Shown piece after piece: positions 7,668-16,899 of a stretch of 43,962 bases of DNA (positions are counted from its first letter, which is position 1; each line of letters starts with the position of its first letter). The notes under the pieces were generated by a model. The model searched no databases. It saw nothing but the letters and a program-made list of their open reading frames with translations, and had not been told where the DNA came from. The position numbers and the translations under genes are program-made. The stretch is from Bacteroidota bacterium (lineage in GTDB: Bacteria; Bacteroidota; Bacteroidia; Palsa-948). Where the stretch lies: contig PLUL01000070.1 of assembly GCA_003164895.1 (NCBI GenBank), positions 1 to 43,962 of the forward strand, in the 5' to 3' direction.

Positions 7668-10334
7668 TTAAAGTTTTGCTTTCACTTCAACCTGCTCGTA
7701 TCCTTCAATGATGTCGCCTTTCTGAATATCGTTAAAATCCGTAATGCTCAATCCGCATTCTTGACCTGACACAACTTCTTTCACATCGTCTTTGAAACGC
7801 TTGAGAGAAGAAAGCGATCCGGAATGAATCACCACTCCGTTTCTGATAACACGGATTTTGGTATTGCGGCTGATTCTTCCGTCAAGCATCATGCAGCCGG
7901 CAACAGTTCCAACTTTGGTGATATTGAATACTTCGCGGATCTCGATGTTGCAGGTAATTTTTTCCTGAAACTCAGGAGCCAACATTCCTTCCATTGCATC
8001 TTTCACTTCATTGATTGCATTGTAGATGATGGAATAGAAACGAATGTCAATTTGTTCCTGCTCAGCAAGTTTTCTAGCGGAAGCAGAAGGGCGAACATTA
8101 AAGCAAACTATAATTGCATTGGATGCCGAAGCCAACAATACATCCGAATCGGTAATCTGACCAATTCCTTTATGGATAATACTAACCTGAATTTTTGGAG
8201 TAGAAAGTTTCAACAATGAATCTGACAGTGCTTCCACCGAACCATCCACATCGCCTTTTACTATAATGTTCAGCTGCTGGAAATCACCAATAGCAATTCG
8301 TCTTCCGATTTCATCCAGTGTAATATGTTTTTTCGTTCGAAGCGATTGTTCACGCTGTAATTGCATACGCTTGTTAGCAATTTCTTTTGCCTGACGCTCA
8401 TCGTCCATCGCATGAAATTTATCCCCCGCCTGTGGCGCGCCATCTAATCCGAGAATCTGAACCGGCGCAGATGGACCGGCTTCATCCACCGGAGTTCCGC
8501 GTTCATTATACAATGCTTTTATTTTTCCACTGAATGGTCCGGCAATTAAAACATCTCCCATGTGGAGTGTACCGGCTTTCACAAGGATGGTGGCAACATA
8601 TCCTCTTCCTTTATCAAGCGAAGATTCCACCACAGTTCCAACCGCATGTTTATTTGGATTTGCTTTTAATTCTTTTACTTCGGCTTCGAGCAACACTTTT
8701 TCGAGCAGAAGTTCAACATTTTTTCCTGTCTTGGCTGCAACTTCCTGACTCTGATATTTTCCGCCCCAATCTTCAACTAAATAATTCATTTGGGACAATT
8801 GTTCTTTTACTTTTTCAGGATTAGCGCCAGGTCTGTCAATTTTATTTATCGCAAAAACAATTGGAACTCCAGCCGCTTGCGCATGGTTGATGGCTTCTAC
8901 CGTTTGCGGTTTCACTCCGTCATCGGCAGCAACTACAATAATTGCCACATCTGTTACCTGAGCTCCGCGTGCGCGCATGGCGGTAAAAGCTTCGTGACCG
9001 GGAGTATCGAGGAATGTAATTTTTTTTCCGTTTTCGAGAATAACTCCATAAGCTCCGATGTGCTGAGTAATTCCTCCGGCTTCACCTGCAATTACATTTG
9101 CTTTTCGAATGTAATCGAGCAGCGAAGTTTTTCCATGATCCACGTGACCCATCACTGTAACAATCGGAGGTCGTGGCAATAAATCTTCGGGTTTATCTTC
9201 TTCTTCCTGAATATCTTCAAGCGCTTCAACGCTGATAAATTGAACTTGATATCCAAATTCGTCTGCTAAAAGTGAAATTGTTTCAGCATCCAAACGCTGA
9301 TTGATGGAAACAAAAATTCCAAGACCCATGCAGAAAGAAATTATATCTGTCGGCTGAAGTTCCATCATAGATGCCAACTGACTTACAGAAATAAATTCGG
9401 TTACTTTCAGAATCTGTTTTTCCGCTTCATCCTGCTGCGCCTGCTGATCCATCTTTTCAGTGAACGCCTCACGCTTGAGCTTTCTGTATTTAGCAGCGCG
9501 CGATTTTCCTGTTCCACCAATTTTGGAAAGTGTTTGTTTTATCTGCGATTGAATTTCTCCTTGCGTAAGTTCCGGACGCGGAGCGGATGTTCTTCCTCTT
9601 CCTCCACCACCTCTGCGTCTCTGCTGCTGTTGCTGATGTTGAAGGGGTTTTGCTTCCGTTGACTTGGTTGCATCACTCGCAAAACGTGCGTATTCAGTAG
9701 TTTGAACCTTTTGCTTTTTAATTCTCTTCTTTTTCTTTTTACTGCCGAATCCCTGATGCGAGTCGGATTCTTTTTCTACAGGCAGTTCAATTTTTCCAAC
9801 AATGGTTGGACCTTCCAATTTAGAAAATGTAGTTTTGTACATTTCCGGTTCAGGAACAACAATACGTTCTTCTTTTTTGGGAGGTTCAACTGGTTTTTCC
9901 TTTTCTTTCTCTTTTTCCTTGGGCGGTTCTTCTTTTTTCTTTTTTGAAAAAGAATCAAGGTCAATTTTTCCTACCTCTTTAATGTTAAACTGAGTGGTTT
10001 CTTTTGGAGCACGAATAACATTTTCTTCACCCATATTGCGGATGACCAACTCGCTATCTTCTTTTCTTCGTGAAGTGCGTTCCGGAATTATCTCCTCAAT
10101 AGGTTGGGTTTTTTTCTTTTCTTTCAGCTCCTGAATGCGTTTGGATTCTTCTTTATCTTTTTTCTCGGAAAGAAAACCATCCGAAAGCAAATCATATTGT
10201 TCTGCCGAAAGTTTTGCATTCGGATTACTTTCGATGGCATGCCCTTTACCTTTTAGAAATTCAACAATCGTACCCGTGCTGATGTTGAGTTCTTTGGCAA
10301 CTTTACTGAGGCGATGTATGACGGCTTCTGACAT
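7668..10334 (-). CDS. infB: translation initiation factor IF-2
   Basis: This 888-residue GTPase delivers initiator fMet-tRNA to the 30S subunit. The first 55 residues form the IF2_N helical module ([12 protein letters not shown], then FLKGKGH). A long low-complexity charged linker with KEKEKEK, a Gln run and [10 protein letters not shown] occupies about 56-290. The second IF2_N module is at about 310-370. In the G domain, G1 is GHVDHGKT (396-403), G3 DTPGHE (443-448) and G4 NKID (497-500). Domains II to IV follow, ending in [11 protein letters not shown]. Bacteroidota IF-2 is typically this long because of the linker. It follows nusA by 6 bp in the same operon. Confidence 0.98.
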   Translation of the reverse strand: MSEAVIHRLSKVAKELNISTGTIVEFLKGKGHAIESNPNAKLSAEQYDLLSDGFLSEKKDKEESKRIQELKEKKKTQPIEEIIPERTSRRKEDSELVIRNMGEENVIRAPKETTQFNIKEVGKIDLDSFSKKKKEEPPKEKEKEKEKPVEPPKKEERIVVPEPEMYKTTFSKLEGPTIVGKIELPVEKESDSHQGFGSKKKKKRIKKQKVQTTEYARFASDATKSTEAKPLQHQQQQQRRRGGGGRGRTSAPRPELTQGEIQSQIKQTLSKIGGTGKSRAAKYRKLKREAFTEKMDQQAQQDEAEKQILKVTEFISVSQLASMMELQPTDIISFCMGLGIFVSINQRLDAETISLLADEFGYQVQFISVEALEDIQEEEDKPEDLLPRPPIVTVMGHVDHGKTSLLDYIRKANVIAGEAGGITQHIGAYGVILENGKKITFLDTPGHEAFTAMRARGAQVTDVAIIVVAADDGVKPQTVEAINHAQAAGVPIVFAINKIDRPGANPEKVKEQLSQMNYLVEDWGGKYQSQEVAAKTGKNVELLLEKVLLEAEVKELKANPNKHAVGTVVESSLDKGRGYVATILVKAGTLHMGDVLIAGPFSGKIKALYNERGTPVDEAGPSAPVQILGLDGAPQAGDKFHAMDDERQAKEIANKRMQLQREQSLRTKKHITLDEIGRRIAIGDFQQLNIIVKGDVDGSVEALSDSLLKLSTPKIQVSIIHKGIGQITDSDVLLASASNAIIVCFNVRPSASARKLAEQEQIDIRFYSIIYNAINEVKDAMEGMLAPEFQEKITCNIEIREVFNITKVGTVAGCMMLDGRISRNTKIRVIRNGVVIHSGSLSSLKRFKDDVKEVVSGQECGLSITDFNDIQKGDIIEGYEQVEVKAKL

Positions 10335-10340
10335 AATTTA

Positions 10341-11612
10341 TTATTCAAATTCTGCTCTTAATATTTTCTTCACTTCATTAATTGTTTCTTCTTCAAGTTC
10401 GGTGCGTTTCACCAGATCTTCATTGGGTAATTCAAGCACTGCTTTTGCTGTATCGCATCCAATGCGTTTGAGTTCATCAATAATCCATTCTTCAATATCT
10501 TCTGAGAATTCATCCAGTTCAACGTCTTCAATTTCTTCTTCCACATCACGGAAAACATCAATTTCGTATCCAGTAAGTTTTCCTGCAAGGCGAATATTAT
10601 GTCCGCCTTTTCCAATTGCAAGAGAAATTTGATCCGGTTTGAGATATACTTCTGCGTGTTTTTTCTCGTCATCCAATTTAATCGTGGTGATCTTAGCTGG
10701 GCTAAGCGCACGCTGGATGAAAAGAGTTGAGTTGGATGTATAATTAATTACGTCAATGTTTTCGTTTTTCAATTCACGAACGATTCCGTGAATACGTGAG
10801 CCTTTCATTCCCACGCAGGCACCAACAGGATCAATACGATCGTCATAACTTTCCACCGCAACTTTTGCACGTTCACCCGGTTCACGAACAATTTTTTTGA
10901 TAGTGATGAGTCCGTCAAAAATTTCGGGAACTTCCAATTCAAACAAGCGCTCCAGAAATGCCGGCGCTGTTCTTGAAAGAACAATAACAGGATTGTTATT
11001 TTTCATATCCACGCGTGCAATCACCGCACGAATGGTATCGCCTTTTTTGAAAAAGTCACTTGGGATTTGTTCGGTCTTCGGCATGATAAGTTCATTGCCT
11101 TCATCATCCAGCACAAGCATTTCGCGTTTCCAAATCTGATAAACTTCGCCGGTGATAATTTCTCCGATGCGGTCTTTATATTTATTATACACTGCATCTT
11201 TTTCAAGGTCAAGAACTCTTCCGATGAGGTTTTGGCGAATGGTAAGAATTGTTCTTCTGCCAAAGTCATCAATCTTTACTTCTTCCGCAACATCTTCGCC
11301 AATGCTAAAATCCTTGTCAATCTTATGCGCTTCTTTCAAAGAAATATGTTTGGTTGGATCGTAATCAAAACTATCTTCCGCAAATTCATCATCAACGATA
11401 AGGCGGTTATGCCAGATTTCCGGACGACCTTTATCATTCACAATAACGTCAAAGTTCTCATCCGAACCGTATTTTTTACGGATGATGCCGCGAAACACAT
11501 CTTCGAGAATGCTGATGAGCGTAACACGGTCAATGTTCTTTACTTCTTTGAACTCAGAAAACGTCTCAATAAGGTTTGAAGCGTCAATTTTGGGAGCAGT
11601 TTTAGTAGCCAT
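10341..11612 (-). CDS. nusA: transcription termination/antitermination factor NusA
   Basis: This 423-residue protein binds RNA polymerase and modulates pausing, termination and antitermination. The N-terminal polymerase-binding domain covers about 1-130. The S1 domain follows (GEIITGEVYQIWKREMLVL), and then two KH domains with GACVGMKGSRIHGIVREL and ISLAIGKGGHNIRLAGKLTGYEID. The C-terminus is acidic (VEEEIEDVELDEF) and ends in a helix-hairpin-helix-like stretch. I chose the ATG at 11612 (MATKTAPKIDASN). The open frame runs further upstream, but that stretch covers the promoter and leader hairpins. infB follows by 6 bp. RimP, which usually precedes nusA, is absent here. Confidence 0.97.
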   Translation of the reverse strand: MATKTAPKIDASNLIETFSEFKEVKNIDRVTLISILEDVFRGIIRKKYGSDENFDVIVNDKGRPEIWHNRLIVDDEFAEDSFDYDPTKHISLKEAHKIDKDFSIGEDVAEEVKIDDFGRRTILTIRQNLIGRVLDLEKDAVYNKYKDRIGEIITGEVYQIWKREMLVLDDEGNELIMPKTEQIPSDFFKKGDTIRAVIARVDMKNNNPVIVLSRTAPAFLERLFELEVPEIFDGLITIKKIVREPGERAKVAVESYDDRIDPVGACVGMKGSRIHGIVRELKNENIDVINYTSNSTLFIQRALSPAKITTIKLDDEKKHAEVYLKPDQISLAIGKGGHNIRLAGKLTGYEIDVFRDVEEEIEDVELDEFSEDIEEWIIDELKRIGCDTAKAVLELPNEDLVKRTELEEETINEVKKILRAEFE

Positions 11613-11628
11613 TTTCAAATTGTTTATG

Positions 11629-11673
11629 TTCGTTTTATGAAACGAAAAGGGGGACTTTGTCAAATCCCCCTTT
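11629..11673 (-). promoter_or_regulatory. two stem-loops in the nusA leader, possible attenuator
   Basis: In the nusA 5' leader (minus strand) a GC-rich hairpin with arms GGGGGA/TCCCCC (11649-11670), extended by AAA/TTT, is followed by TTTTCGTTT, as in an intrinsic terminator. Immediately downstream, TTCGTTT and AAACGAA around a 4-nt loop (11629-11646) form a perfect 7-bp hairpin. The second hairpin takes up part of the U-tract, and its 5' arm could instead pair with ACGA upstream of the first stem. That allows alternative structures. No other minus-strand gene lies upstream, so this is leader RNA, not a terminator of a preceding gene. Confidence 0.55.
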
Positions 11674-11692
11674 CCAGTTTCGTATCGTGGTG

Positions 11693-11722
11693 CAAATATA
11701 AAAAATATTTCATTACGGCAAA
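11693..11722 (-). promoter_or_regulatory. predicted nusA-infB promoter
   Basis: On the minus strand TTTG (11719-11722), an 18-bp spacer and TATATTTG (11693-11700) match the Bacteroidota -33/-7 consensus well. The predicted transcription start is near 11687, giving a leader of about 75 nt that contains the two hairpins. Confidence 0.75.
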
Positions 11723-11753
11723 ATTTCATTTTATGGCAACAAATCCATTTTAC

Positions 11754-11761
11754 TACATTTG
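11754..11761 (+). promoter_or_regulatory. predicted -7 element, near-leaderless start
   Basis: TACATTTG matches TAnnTTTG and ends 6 bp before the ATG at 11768, so the transcript would start at or just before the start codon. It is divergent from the nusA promoter 31 bp away. No -33 TTG is evident. Confidence 0.5.
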
Positions 11762-11767
11762 TTTTCA

Positions 11768-12412
11768 ATGATTTTCAAAAAAATAATTTTCGTTCTGCCA
11801 TTGTTTTTTGCTGTGTCTGCGTTTGCGCAATTGCAAACCACCTCTGACACCGCCAGAATGGACACAATTTTTTTTCTCAATGGTGAAATCAGAGCAGTGA
11901 AAGTGGTAGATACCGCCTCGCATCGTATTTTGTTTTTTCCTGATGTAAAAACCAAAAAACCGCATATAAAGGATGTAGAAAAAGACCGTGTGTTCTCCGT
12001 AAAATTTTCCAATGGTCAGGATCGGATCATGTATTTTCACGATACAATCATTGGAAATGTGTTCTCCATTATTGAAGCAAAAATGTTTATGCTTGGTGAG
12101 CAGGAAGCGGATAGAAGTTACCGCAACAAATGGCCAGCACTTATTGGATTTGCAGTTGGTGCAGTTTCACCACTTGTTCTTGCTAATGCGGTTGCGCTGT
12201 CGCCAATTCCGGCGGCAGTAACTCCGTTGCACACGCTCTTTCCTTATATAAAGGTAAATACCAAAGCCATTCAAAACAAAAATTACCTGCAATACGACAC
12301 GTATATTATGGGTTATGAAAAGGTGGCGAGGAAAAAAAATTTCATGCATGCAATAATCGGTGCAGGAATTGGATTAGCTGCCGGATTTGGCGCGTGGGCG
12401 GTTCTCAAATAA
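11768..12412 (+). CDS. hypothetical secreted/membrane protein
   Basis: I do not recognise this family. The 214-residue protein has a clear signal peptide ending in AVSAFAQ. A small beta-rich domain comes next (MDTIFFLNGEIRAVKVVDT, then RVFSVKFSNGQDRIMYF), then a hydrophobic segment (LIGFAVGAVSPLVLANAVAL). A motif of the form YLQYDTYIMGYEKVARKKN follows, and then a final glycine-rich hydrophobic helix (IIGAGIGLAAGFGAWAVL). The same layout appears in the hypothetical protein on the other strand at 13228-14268. The ATG at 11768 gives a proper signal peptide. It is followed after 4 bp by the UbiA-like gene, which is probably cotranscribed. Confidence 0.7.
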   Translation: MIFKKIIFVLPLFFAVSAFAQLQTTSDTARMDTIFFLNGEIRAVKVVDTASHRILFFPDVKTKKPHIKDVEKDRVFSVKFSNGQDRIMYFHDTIIGNVFSIIEAKMFMLGEQEADRSYRNKWPALIGFAVGAVSPLVLANAVALSPIPAAVTPLHTLFPYIKVNTKAIQNKNYLQYDTYIMGYEKVARKKNFMHAIIGAGIGLAAGFGAWAVLK

Positions 12413-12416
12413 AAAT

Positions 12417-13247
12417 TTGATTGTGAAAACTAAAAAGTGGATTGATTTCCTGCTCTATTCCAACCTATTTATTTCTATTTGCGCTGCCGCAATAACTGCC
12501 GAAACGTATTTACTTATTCATTCAGACATTAATTGGCTTTACATAATATTTGTTTTTTTCTCTACCATTTTGCTTTATGCTTTTCCAAGTTTATTTTTTG
12601 CCGAAGAAGCTTTTTCGGTAAACCAATCCGAACGGCACCGATGGATTATTGAAAACAGAAACACACTTATTGGTTTTTCAGTAATTTCTTCTCTTGTTCT
12701 AGCAGTAACCGTTTTCTTTTTCCCGCTAAAATTTATTTTACTGATGATTCCGAATGTAGTATTGGCGTTCGCTTATTTTTTTCCACAAACTCGTTTGCGT
12801 AGCATAACCGGATTGAAAGCCATTATTGTTGCTTTTGTTTGGACGATGGTTACTTACGTTTATCCTTTCCTGCTCGACAATTTATCTTTAGAAAAAAGTT
12901 TGCTTGGCGCACTAGAACGATTTCTTTTTCTGATTCCAATTTGCATCATCTTTAATGTGCGCGATGTGGAAGCCGATAGAATTGCAGGCGTGAGAACCAT
13001 TCCTGTAATTTATGGAGTGAAGCCGTCAATAATTTCTTGTCTGATTTCTCTTTTACTTTTTTGTGCGTTTGTATTTTTTAATAGAGGATTTTCGGCAGAA
13101 GCAATTGCATTAACAGCTTCGGCAATCATAACCGGAATTTTAATTTTAAAATCCTCTCCCGAAAAGGACGACTACTTTTATTCCTTTTGGATTGATGGGA
13201 TGATAATTTTGCAGGCGGAATTGATAATTATGGACTCGCTATTATGA
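12417..13247 (+). CDS. UbiA-like prenyltransferase homolog (atypical)
   Basis: This is a polytopic membrane protein of about 276 residues with eight or nine hydrophobic segments. Residues 180-200 read FNVRDVEADRIAGVRTIPV, which matches the second Asp-rich motif of UbiA-superfamily intramembrane prenyltransferases (DxxxD before a conserved T-I-P). The first Asp-rich motif (NDxxDxxxD), expected in the early cytoplasmic loop, is not present. That region reads YAFPSLF and then ERHRWIIENR. The protein may be a divergent transferase or a non-catalytic relative. The start is TTG at 12417 or GTG at 12423; there is no ATG. It overlaps the convergent gene at 13228 by 20 bp. Confidence 0.65.
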   Translation: MIVKTKKWIDFLLYSNLFISICAAAITAETYLLIHSDINWLYIIFVFFSTILLYAFPSLFFAEEAFSVNQSERHRWIIENRNTLIGFSVISSLVLAVTVFFFPLKFILLMIPNVVLAFAYFFPQTRLRSITGLKAIIVAFVWTMVTYVYPFLLDNLSLEKSLLGALERFLFLIPICIIFNVRDVEADRIAGVRTIPVIYGVKPSIISCLISLLLFCAFVFFNRGFSAEAIALTASAIITGILILKSSPEKDDYFYSFWIDGMIILQAELIIMDSLL

Positions 13248-14268
13248 TAATTGGCACTATAACCCCAAAGCAAACTATTGCGCCCCATAAAACACCCCTA
13301 TCTACTGCTTGTTGATTTTTTGTCATTGCCATAGAAATATAACCTAATTTATATTTTTCATCATTCATAAATTTAGGATTTACTTCTGGGATTTTTATTT
13401 TATGATGTTTGGCTATGTGATCTCTTATAATTAACCCAGTAATTCCTCCTGGAAGAATAAAAAAACTAGAACCTATAAAAGTTGGCCAAAATATTTTCGT
13501 AGCTTTATAATATTTTTTTGCATCAAATATCCCTCGCATTACAACCAACGTATCCGTATGTGAAGATTTTTTTTGACTCCTCCACTCATTATATGAATCA
13601 ATAATTATCTTATAATTTATTGGAAAGTTTTTTCTTTCTATCAATGAAGATAAAAGTGAGTAATCAGAAACTAATTCGCTAAGCCATTTTCTATTTTTCT
13701 TTCCCCATGCACCAGTTGGGTAAGGGATATATTTGCCTTGTTTATAAGTAAAGAATGTGCCTTCTAAAAATTTTATTCCAGTAGCAGACGTAAAAAAATA
13801 ATATTCATAAATCTGTAGAAATTCATTTTCACCAAATGCATTTTTTAAAAAAACTTTATTATGACTTTGAAAATAAATATATCCATTTTGCAAACTCAAT
13901 GAATCAAACAAGTTTAATCTATCCGATTGGGATAAAACCGAAATTTCGTCAGAAGGTCCCCAACTTCCATTTGTAGAAAGATTAATTTCTTCTGCGCTAA
14001 AAACAGAGTAAAAAGAAAAATCTATTATCCTTAAGGTTGAATCCTTTTTTATCACAAATCCTTTAATTTCATTGGGATGAAAGGTTTTGCTCTCACCATC
14101 TGTAGTAATTATTTGTAATTTTTTCTGCAACTCAAGAATATCATAGTATAAAATTGTTGCTTGAATAGTATCATTATTTAGTGTAATGTAATAACCCTTT
14201 GTTTTTGATTGTGAAAAACAAGTTAAACAATAAAAAGTAAAAAAAATTGACAATTTTATTTTATTCAT
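13228..14268 (-). CDS. hypothetical secreted/membrane protein
   Basis: I do not recognise this 346-residue protein. It has a signal peptide (IKLSIFFTFYCLTCFSQ), then a domain starting GYYITLNNDTIQATILYYD that in places resembles the DUF-type beta domain of its neighbour at 11768. A long middle part follows, then two hydrophobic segments near the C-terminus (IFWPTFIGSSFFILPGGITG and GVLWGAIVCFGVIVPIIII) separated by a segment ending KYKLGYISMAMTKNQQAVD. The gene is visibly AT-richer than the neighbouring hemL. It lies 28 bp downstream of hemL on the same strand and overlaps the UbiA-like gene tail to tail. Confidence 0.65.
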   Translation of the reverse strand: MNKIKLSIFFTFYCLTCFSQSKTKGYYITLNNDTIQATILYYDILELQKKLQIITTDGESKTFHPNEIKGFVIKKDSTLRIIDFSFYSVFSAEEINLSTNGSWGPSDEISVLSQSDRLNLFDSLSLQNGYIYFQSHNKVFLKNAFGENEFLQIYEYYFFTSATGIKFLEGTFFTYKQGKYIPYPTGAWGKKNRKWLSELVSDYSLLSSLIERKNFPINYKIIIDSYNEWRSQKKSSHTDTLVVMRGIFDAKKYYKATKIFWPTFIGSSFFILPGGITGLIIRDHIAKHHKIKIPEVNPKFMNDEKYKLGYISMAMTKNQQAVDRGVLWGAIVCFGVIVPIIIIASP

Positions 14269-14296
14269 AGCTTCTAAATTTCCACCTACTGTTTAT

Positions 14297-15580
14297 CTAA
14301 ATCTTTTTCAAACACTCTCCAATCACTTCGCCTGCCTTCCTCAAATCCTCAACAGTATGTGCTTCGCTCACAAATCCAACTTCATATCCCGATGGTCCGA
14401 GATAAACTCCGCGTTCCAAAAGTTCGTGGTAAATTTTTCTGAAATATTTCATGGAGTCAGCATCAATTTCTTCCGCACTTTGAATCTTTTCTTTGTCGGT
14501 AAATGCCAGCCAGAAGATTGAGCCAACCGTAAAGATTTTCACTTTGCTATTTTTCCCTGCTGCTTTCTGAATTTCATCAATTAAAAATTGTGTCTTCCGT
14601 TCAAGCGATGCATAAAATCCGGGCTTCAAACATTCGGTAAGCTGGGCAATTCCTGCCGCCATCGCCACAGGATTTCCACTCAGCGTTCCTGCCTGATATA
14701 CATCTCCATCGGGAGAAATCTTGCTCATAATTTCCGAGCTCGCTCCATAAGCACCAACGGGAAGTCCGCCACCGATAATTTTTCCATATGTAATAATGTC
14801 TGGCTTGATATTGTAATGACCAGCAGCGCCTGTAAAACCAATTCTGAATCCTGAAATCACTTCGTCAAAAATCAACAGTGATTTATTTTCGGTACAAATG
14901 TAGCGGAGGAATTGCAAATAATCTTTATCCTGCAAAAGCAAACCGTTGTTGGCAGGAATCGGCTCGATGATAATGCAAGCAATTTCGTTTTTGAATTTTG
15001 AAAAAGCTTCTTTCACCGCATCTTTATTATTCAGCGGACAAACAATTGTTTCGTTCACAAAAGCTTCGGGAACTCCGGCAGAAGAAGTGTTTCCAAAAGT
15101 TACCAAACCGGAACCTGCTTTCACCAAAAGCGAATCGCTGTGTCCATGGTAACATCCTTCAAACTTCAAAATTTTATTTCTCTTGGTAAATCCTCTCGCG
15201 AGACGAATGGCGCTCATCACCGCTTCCGTTCCCGAACTCACAAAACGAATTTTCTCTATGAATTTATTATTCGACAAAATAAGTTCCGCTAATTTATTTT
15301 CCAATTCGGTTGGCGCACCAAACGAACTTCCCTTCTCAACGGTTTGTTTTATGGCATCCACCACTTTCGGATTTGCGTGTCCGAGAATCAGCGGTCCCCA
15401 CGAACAACAGAAATCAATGTACTCGTTTCCATCGGCATCCCATATATGTGCGCCTTTTCCGCGATCAATAAACATAGGCGTTCCTCCCACGGAACGAAAC
15501 GCGCGCACGGGAGAATTCACTCCTCCCGGGAAATAATTTTTCGCCTTTTCAAAAAGTTTTTCAGATTTATCTTTCTTCAT
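14297..15580 (-). CDS. hemL: glutamate-1-semialdehyde 2,1-aminomutase
   Basis: This 427-residue PLP enzyme of fold type I (class III aminotransferase) makes 5-aminolevulinate from glutamate-1-semialdehyde in the C5 branch of tetrapyrrole synthesis. Diagnostic stretches are YFPGGVNSPVRAF (16-28), RFVSSGTEAVMSAIRLARG (112-130), YHGHSD (144-149), IFDEVISGFR (237-246) and the Schiff-base lysine Lys267 in TYGKIIGGGLPVGAYG. Length is standard. No other heme genes are adjacent. Its predicted -7 element abuts that of the divergent kynU gene. Confidence 0.96.
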   Translation of the reverse strand: MKKDKSEKLFEKAKNYFPGGVNSPVRAFRSVGGTPMFIDRGKGAHIWDADGNEYIDFCCSWGPLILGHANPKVVDAIKQTVEKGSSFGAPTELENKLAELILSNNKFIEKIRFVSSGTEAVMSAIRLARGFTKRNKILKFEGCYHGHSDSLLVKAGSGLVTFGNTSSAGVPEAFVNETIVCPLNNKDAVKEAFSKFKNEIACIIIEPIPANNGLLLQDKDYLQFLRYICTENKSLLIFDEVISGFRIGFTGAAGHYNIKPDIITYGKIIGGGLPVGAYGASSEIMSKISPDGDVYQAGTLSGNPVAMAAGIAQLTECLKPGFYASLERKTQFLIDEIQKAAGKNSKVKIFTVGSIFWLAFTDKEKIQSAEEIDADSMKYFRKIYHELLERGVYLGPSGYEVGFVSEAHTVEDLRKAGEVIGECLKKI

Positions 15581-15599
15581 ATATAACGCGATTGAGGTG

Positions 15600-15607
15600 C
15601 AAATATA
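15600..15607 (-). promoter_or_regulatory. predicted -7 element of hemL
   Basis: TATATTTG on the minus strand, followed by CACC exactly as in the nusA promoter, lies 19 bp upstream of the hemL ATG. It directly abuts the plus-strand element of kynU. Confidence 0.6.
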
Positions 15608-15615
15608 TATCTTTG
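15608..15615 (+). promoter_or_regulatory. predicted -7 element of kynU
   Basis: TATCTTTG matches TAnnTTTG and ends 15 bp before the ATG at 15631. It also argues against the in-frame TTG at 15592 as start, since that codon would precede the transcription start. Confidence 0.55.
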
Positions 15616-15630
15616 AGGCAAGATTTCTTT

Positions 15631-16899
15631 ATGAAATATCAAAACAATTTATCTTTTGCCCGTTTGCAGGATAAAAAAGATCCACTGAAAAAATTCCGTG
15701 CAAAGTTTTTATTTCCAAAGCACAAAGGAAAAGATGTAATTTATTTTACAGGGAATTCCCTCGGACTACAACCCAGATCAACTTCAAAATATATTCAGCA
15801 GGAACTAAATGACTGGGCAAAATACGGAGTGGAAGGACATTTTCATGCGAAGCATCCATGGTTTTCATACCATGAGATTTTTTCAAAATCGGTTTCAAAA
15901 ATTGTCGGTGCAAAACCCAGCGAAGTGGTGATGATGAACCAACTCACCAGCAACCTTCATTTTTTATTTGTGTCGTTTTACCGTCCGACAAAAGAACGTT
16001 ACAAAATTTTGTGCGAGGCAAAAGCATTTCCATCCGATCAATATGTTCTGGAATCTCAGGTAAAGTTTCATGGATATCATCCTGATGATGACATCATTGA
16101 AATTTCTCCGAGAGAAGGTGAACATAACATTCGCCACGAGGATATTTTATCTACCATTGAAAAAAATAAAAATGAACTCGCGCTTGTTTTTATCGGTGGT
16201 GTGAACTATTACAGCGGACAGGTATTTGATATGAAATCCATCACGGACGCTGCACATAATGCAGGTGCAATGGTTGGTTTCGATCTGGCTCACGCGGCAG
16301 GAAATATTAAATTGAATCTTCACGACTGGAATGTGGATTTTGCTGCATGGTGTACTTACAAATATCTGAACTCTGGTCCCGGAAGTATTGGCGGTGCGTT
16401 CATTCACGAACGCCACCACACAACAGATCTTCCGCGTTTTGCAGGATGGTGGGGACATGATAAATCCTCTCGTTTCAAAATGGAAAAAGGTTTCAAACCA
16501 ATTCCTTCTGCCGAAGCATGGGCGTTAAGTAACGTGCCAATTATTTCTATGGCTTGTCATAAAGCTGCGGTAGATATTTTTGATGAAGCCGGAATGAACG
16601 CGCTGACAACAAAGAGCGAAAAACTAACCGGTTATTTGGAATTTATCATTCAAGAAATAAATTCACAAAATAAAAATTACAAACTGGAAATAATTACGCC
16701 TAACGAAAGAGGATGCCAGCTTTCTATCATTGCTCATGGCTTGGGAAAATCTTTTCATGAAAAATTGATTCAGCATGGAGTTATTGCCGATTGGCGCGAA
16801 CCAAACGTGATCCGCATGGCGCCTGCTCCTTTGTATAATTCGTTTGAAGATGTGTATCGCTTTGGAGAAATAGTTACAATGGCATTGCGAATGAAATAA
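15631..16899 (+). CDS. kynU: kynureninase
   Basis: This 422-residue PLP enzyme cleaves kynurenine or 3-hydroxykynurenine to (hydroxy)anthranilate and alanine in tryptophan catabolism or NAD synthesis. The substrate-binding stretch is FTGNSLGLQPRS (39-50). FDLAHAAGN (217-225) holds the PLP-contacting Asp218, and Lys244 in WCTYKYLNSGPG is the Schiff-base lysine. The C-terminal domain ends in WREPNVIRMAPAPLYNSFEDV. The ATG at 15631 fits known N-termini. No kynurenine formamidase or 3-hydroxyanthranilate dioxygenase is adjacent, but a kynurenine-aminotransferase-like gene lies at 23358. Confidence 0.95.
   Translation: MKYQNNLSFARLQDKKDPLKKFRAKFLFPKHKGKDVIYFTGNSLGLQPRSTSKYIQQELNDWAKYGVEGHFHAKHPWFSYHEIFSKSVSKIVGAKPSEVVMMNQLTSNLHFLFVSFYRPTKERYKILCEAKAFPSDQYVLESQVKFHGYHPDDDIIEISPREGEHNIRHEDILSTIEKNKNELALVFIGGVNYYSGQVFDMKSITDAAHNAGAMVGFDLAHAAGNIKLNLHDWNVDFAAWCTYKYLNSGPGSIGGAFIHERHHTTDLPRFAGWWGHDKSSRFKMEKGFKPIPSAEAWALSNVPIISMACHKAAVDIFDEAGMNALTTKSEKLTGYLEFIIQEINSQNKNYKLEIITPNERGCQLSIIAHGLGKSFHEKLIQHGVIADWREPNVIRMAPAPLYNSFEDVYRFGEIVTMALRMK

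Noticed and set aside
9601-9950. Low-complexity tract in infB
   Set aside because: It encodes the charged linker (KEKEK, Gln and Arg-Gly runs) that is usual in Bacteroidota IF-2.
10135-10632. Plus-strand open frame of 165 codons over infB/nusA
   Set aside because: It is a Ser/Leu-rich antisense shadow of two well-identified genes, with no promoter or protein-like pattern.
11613-11768. Upstream extension of the nusA reading frame
   Set aside because: The frame is open, but this stretch holds the predicted promoter and two hairpins; family N-termini match the ATG at 11612.
13228-14268. Horizontally acquired island
   Set aside because: The gene is AT-richer than its neighbours, but it is a single gene with no mobile-element traces, and AT-rich lineage-specific genes are common here.
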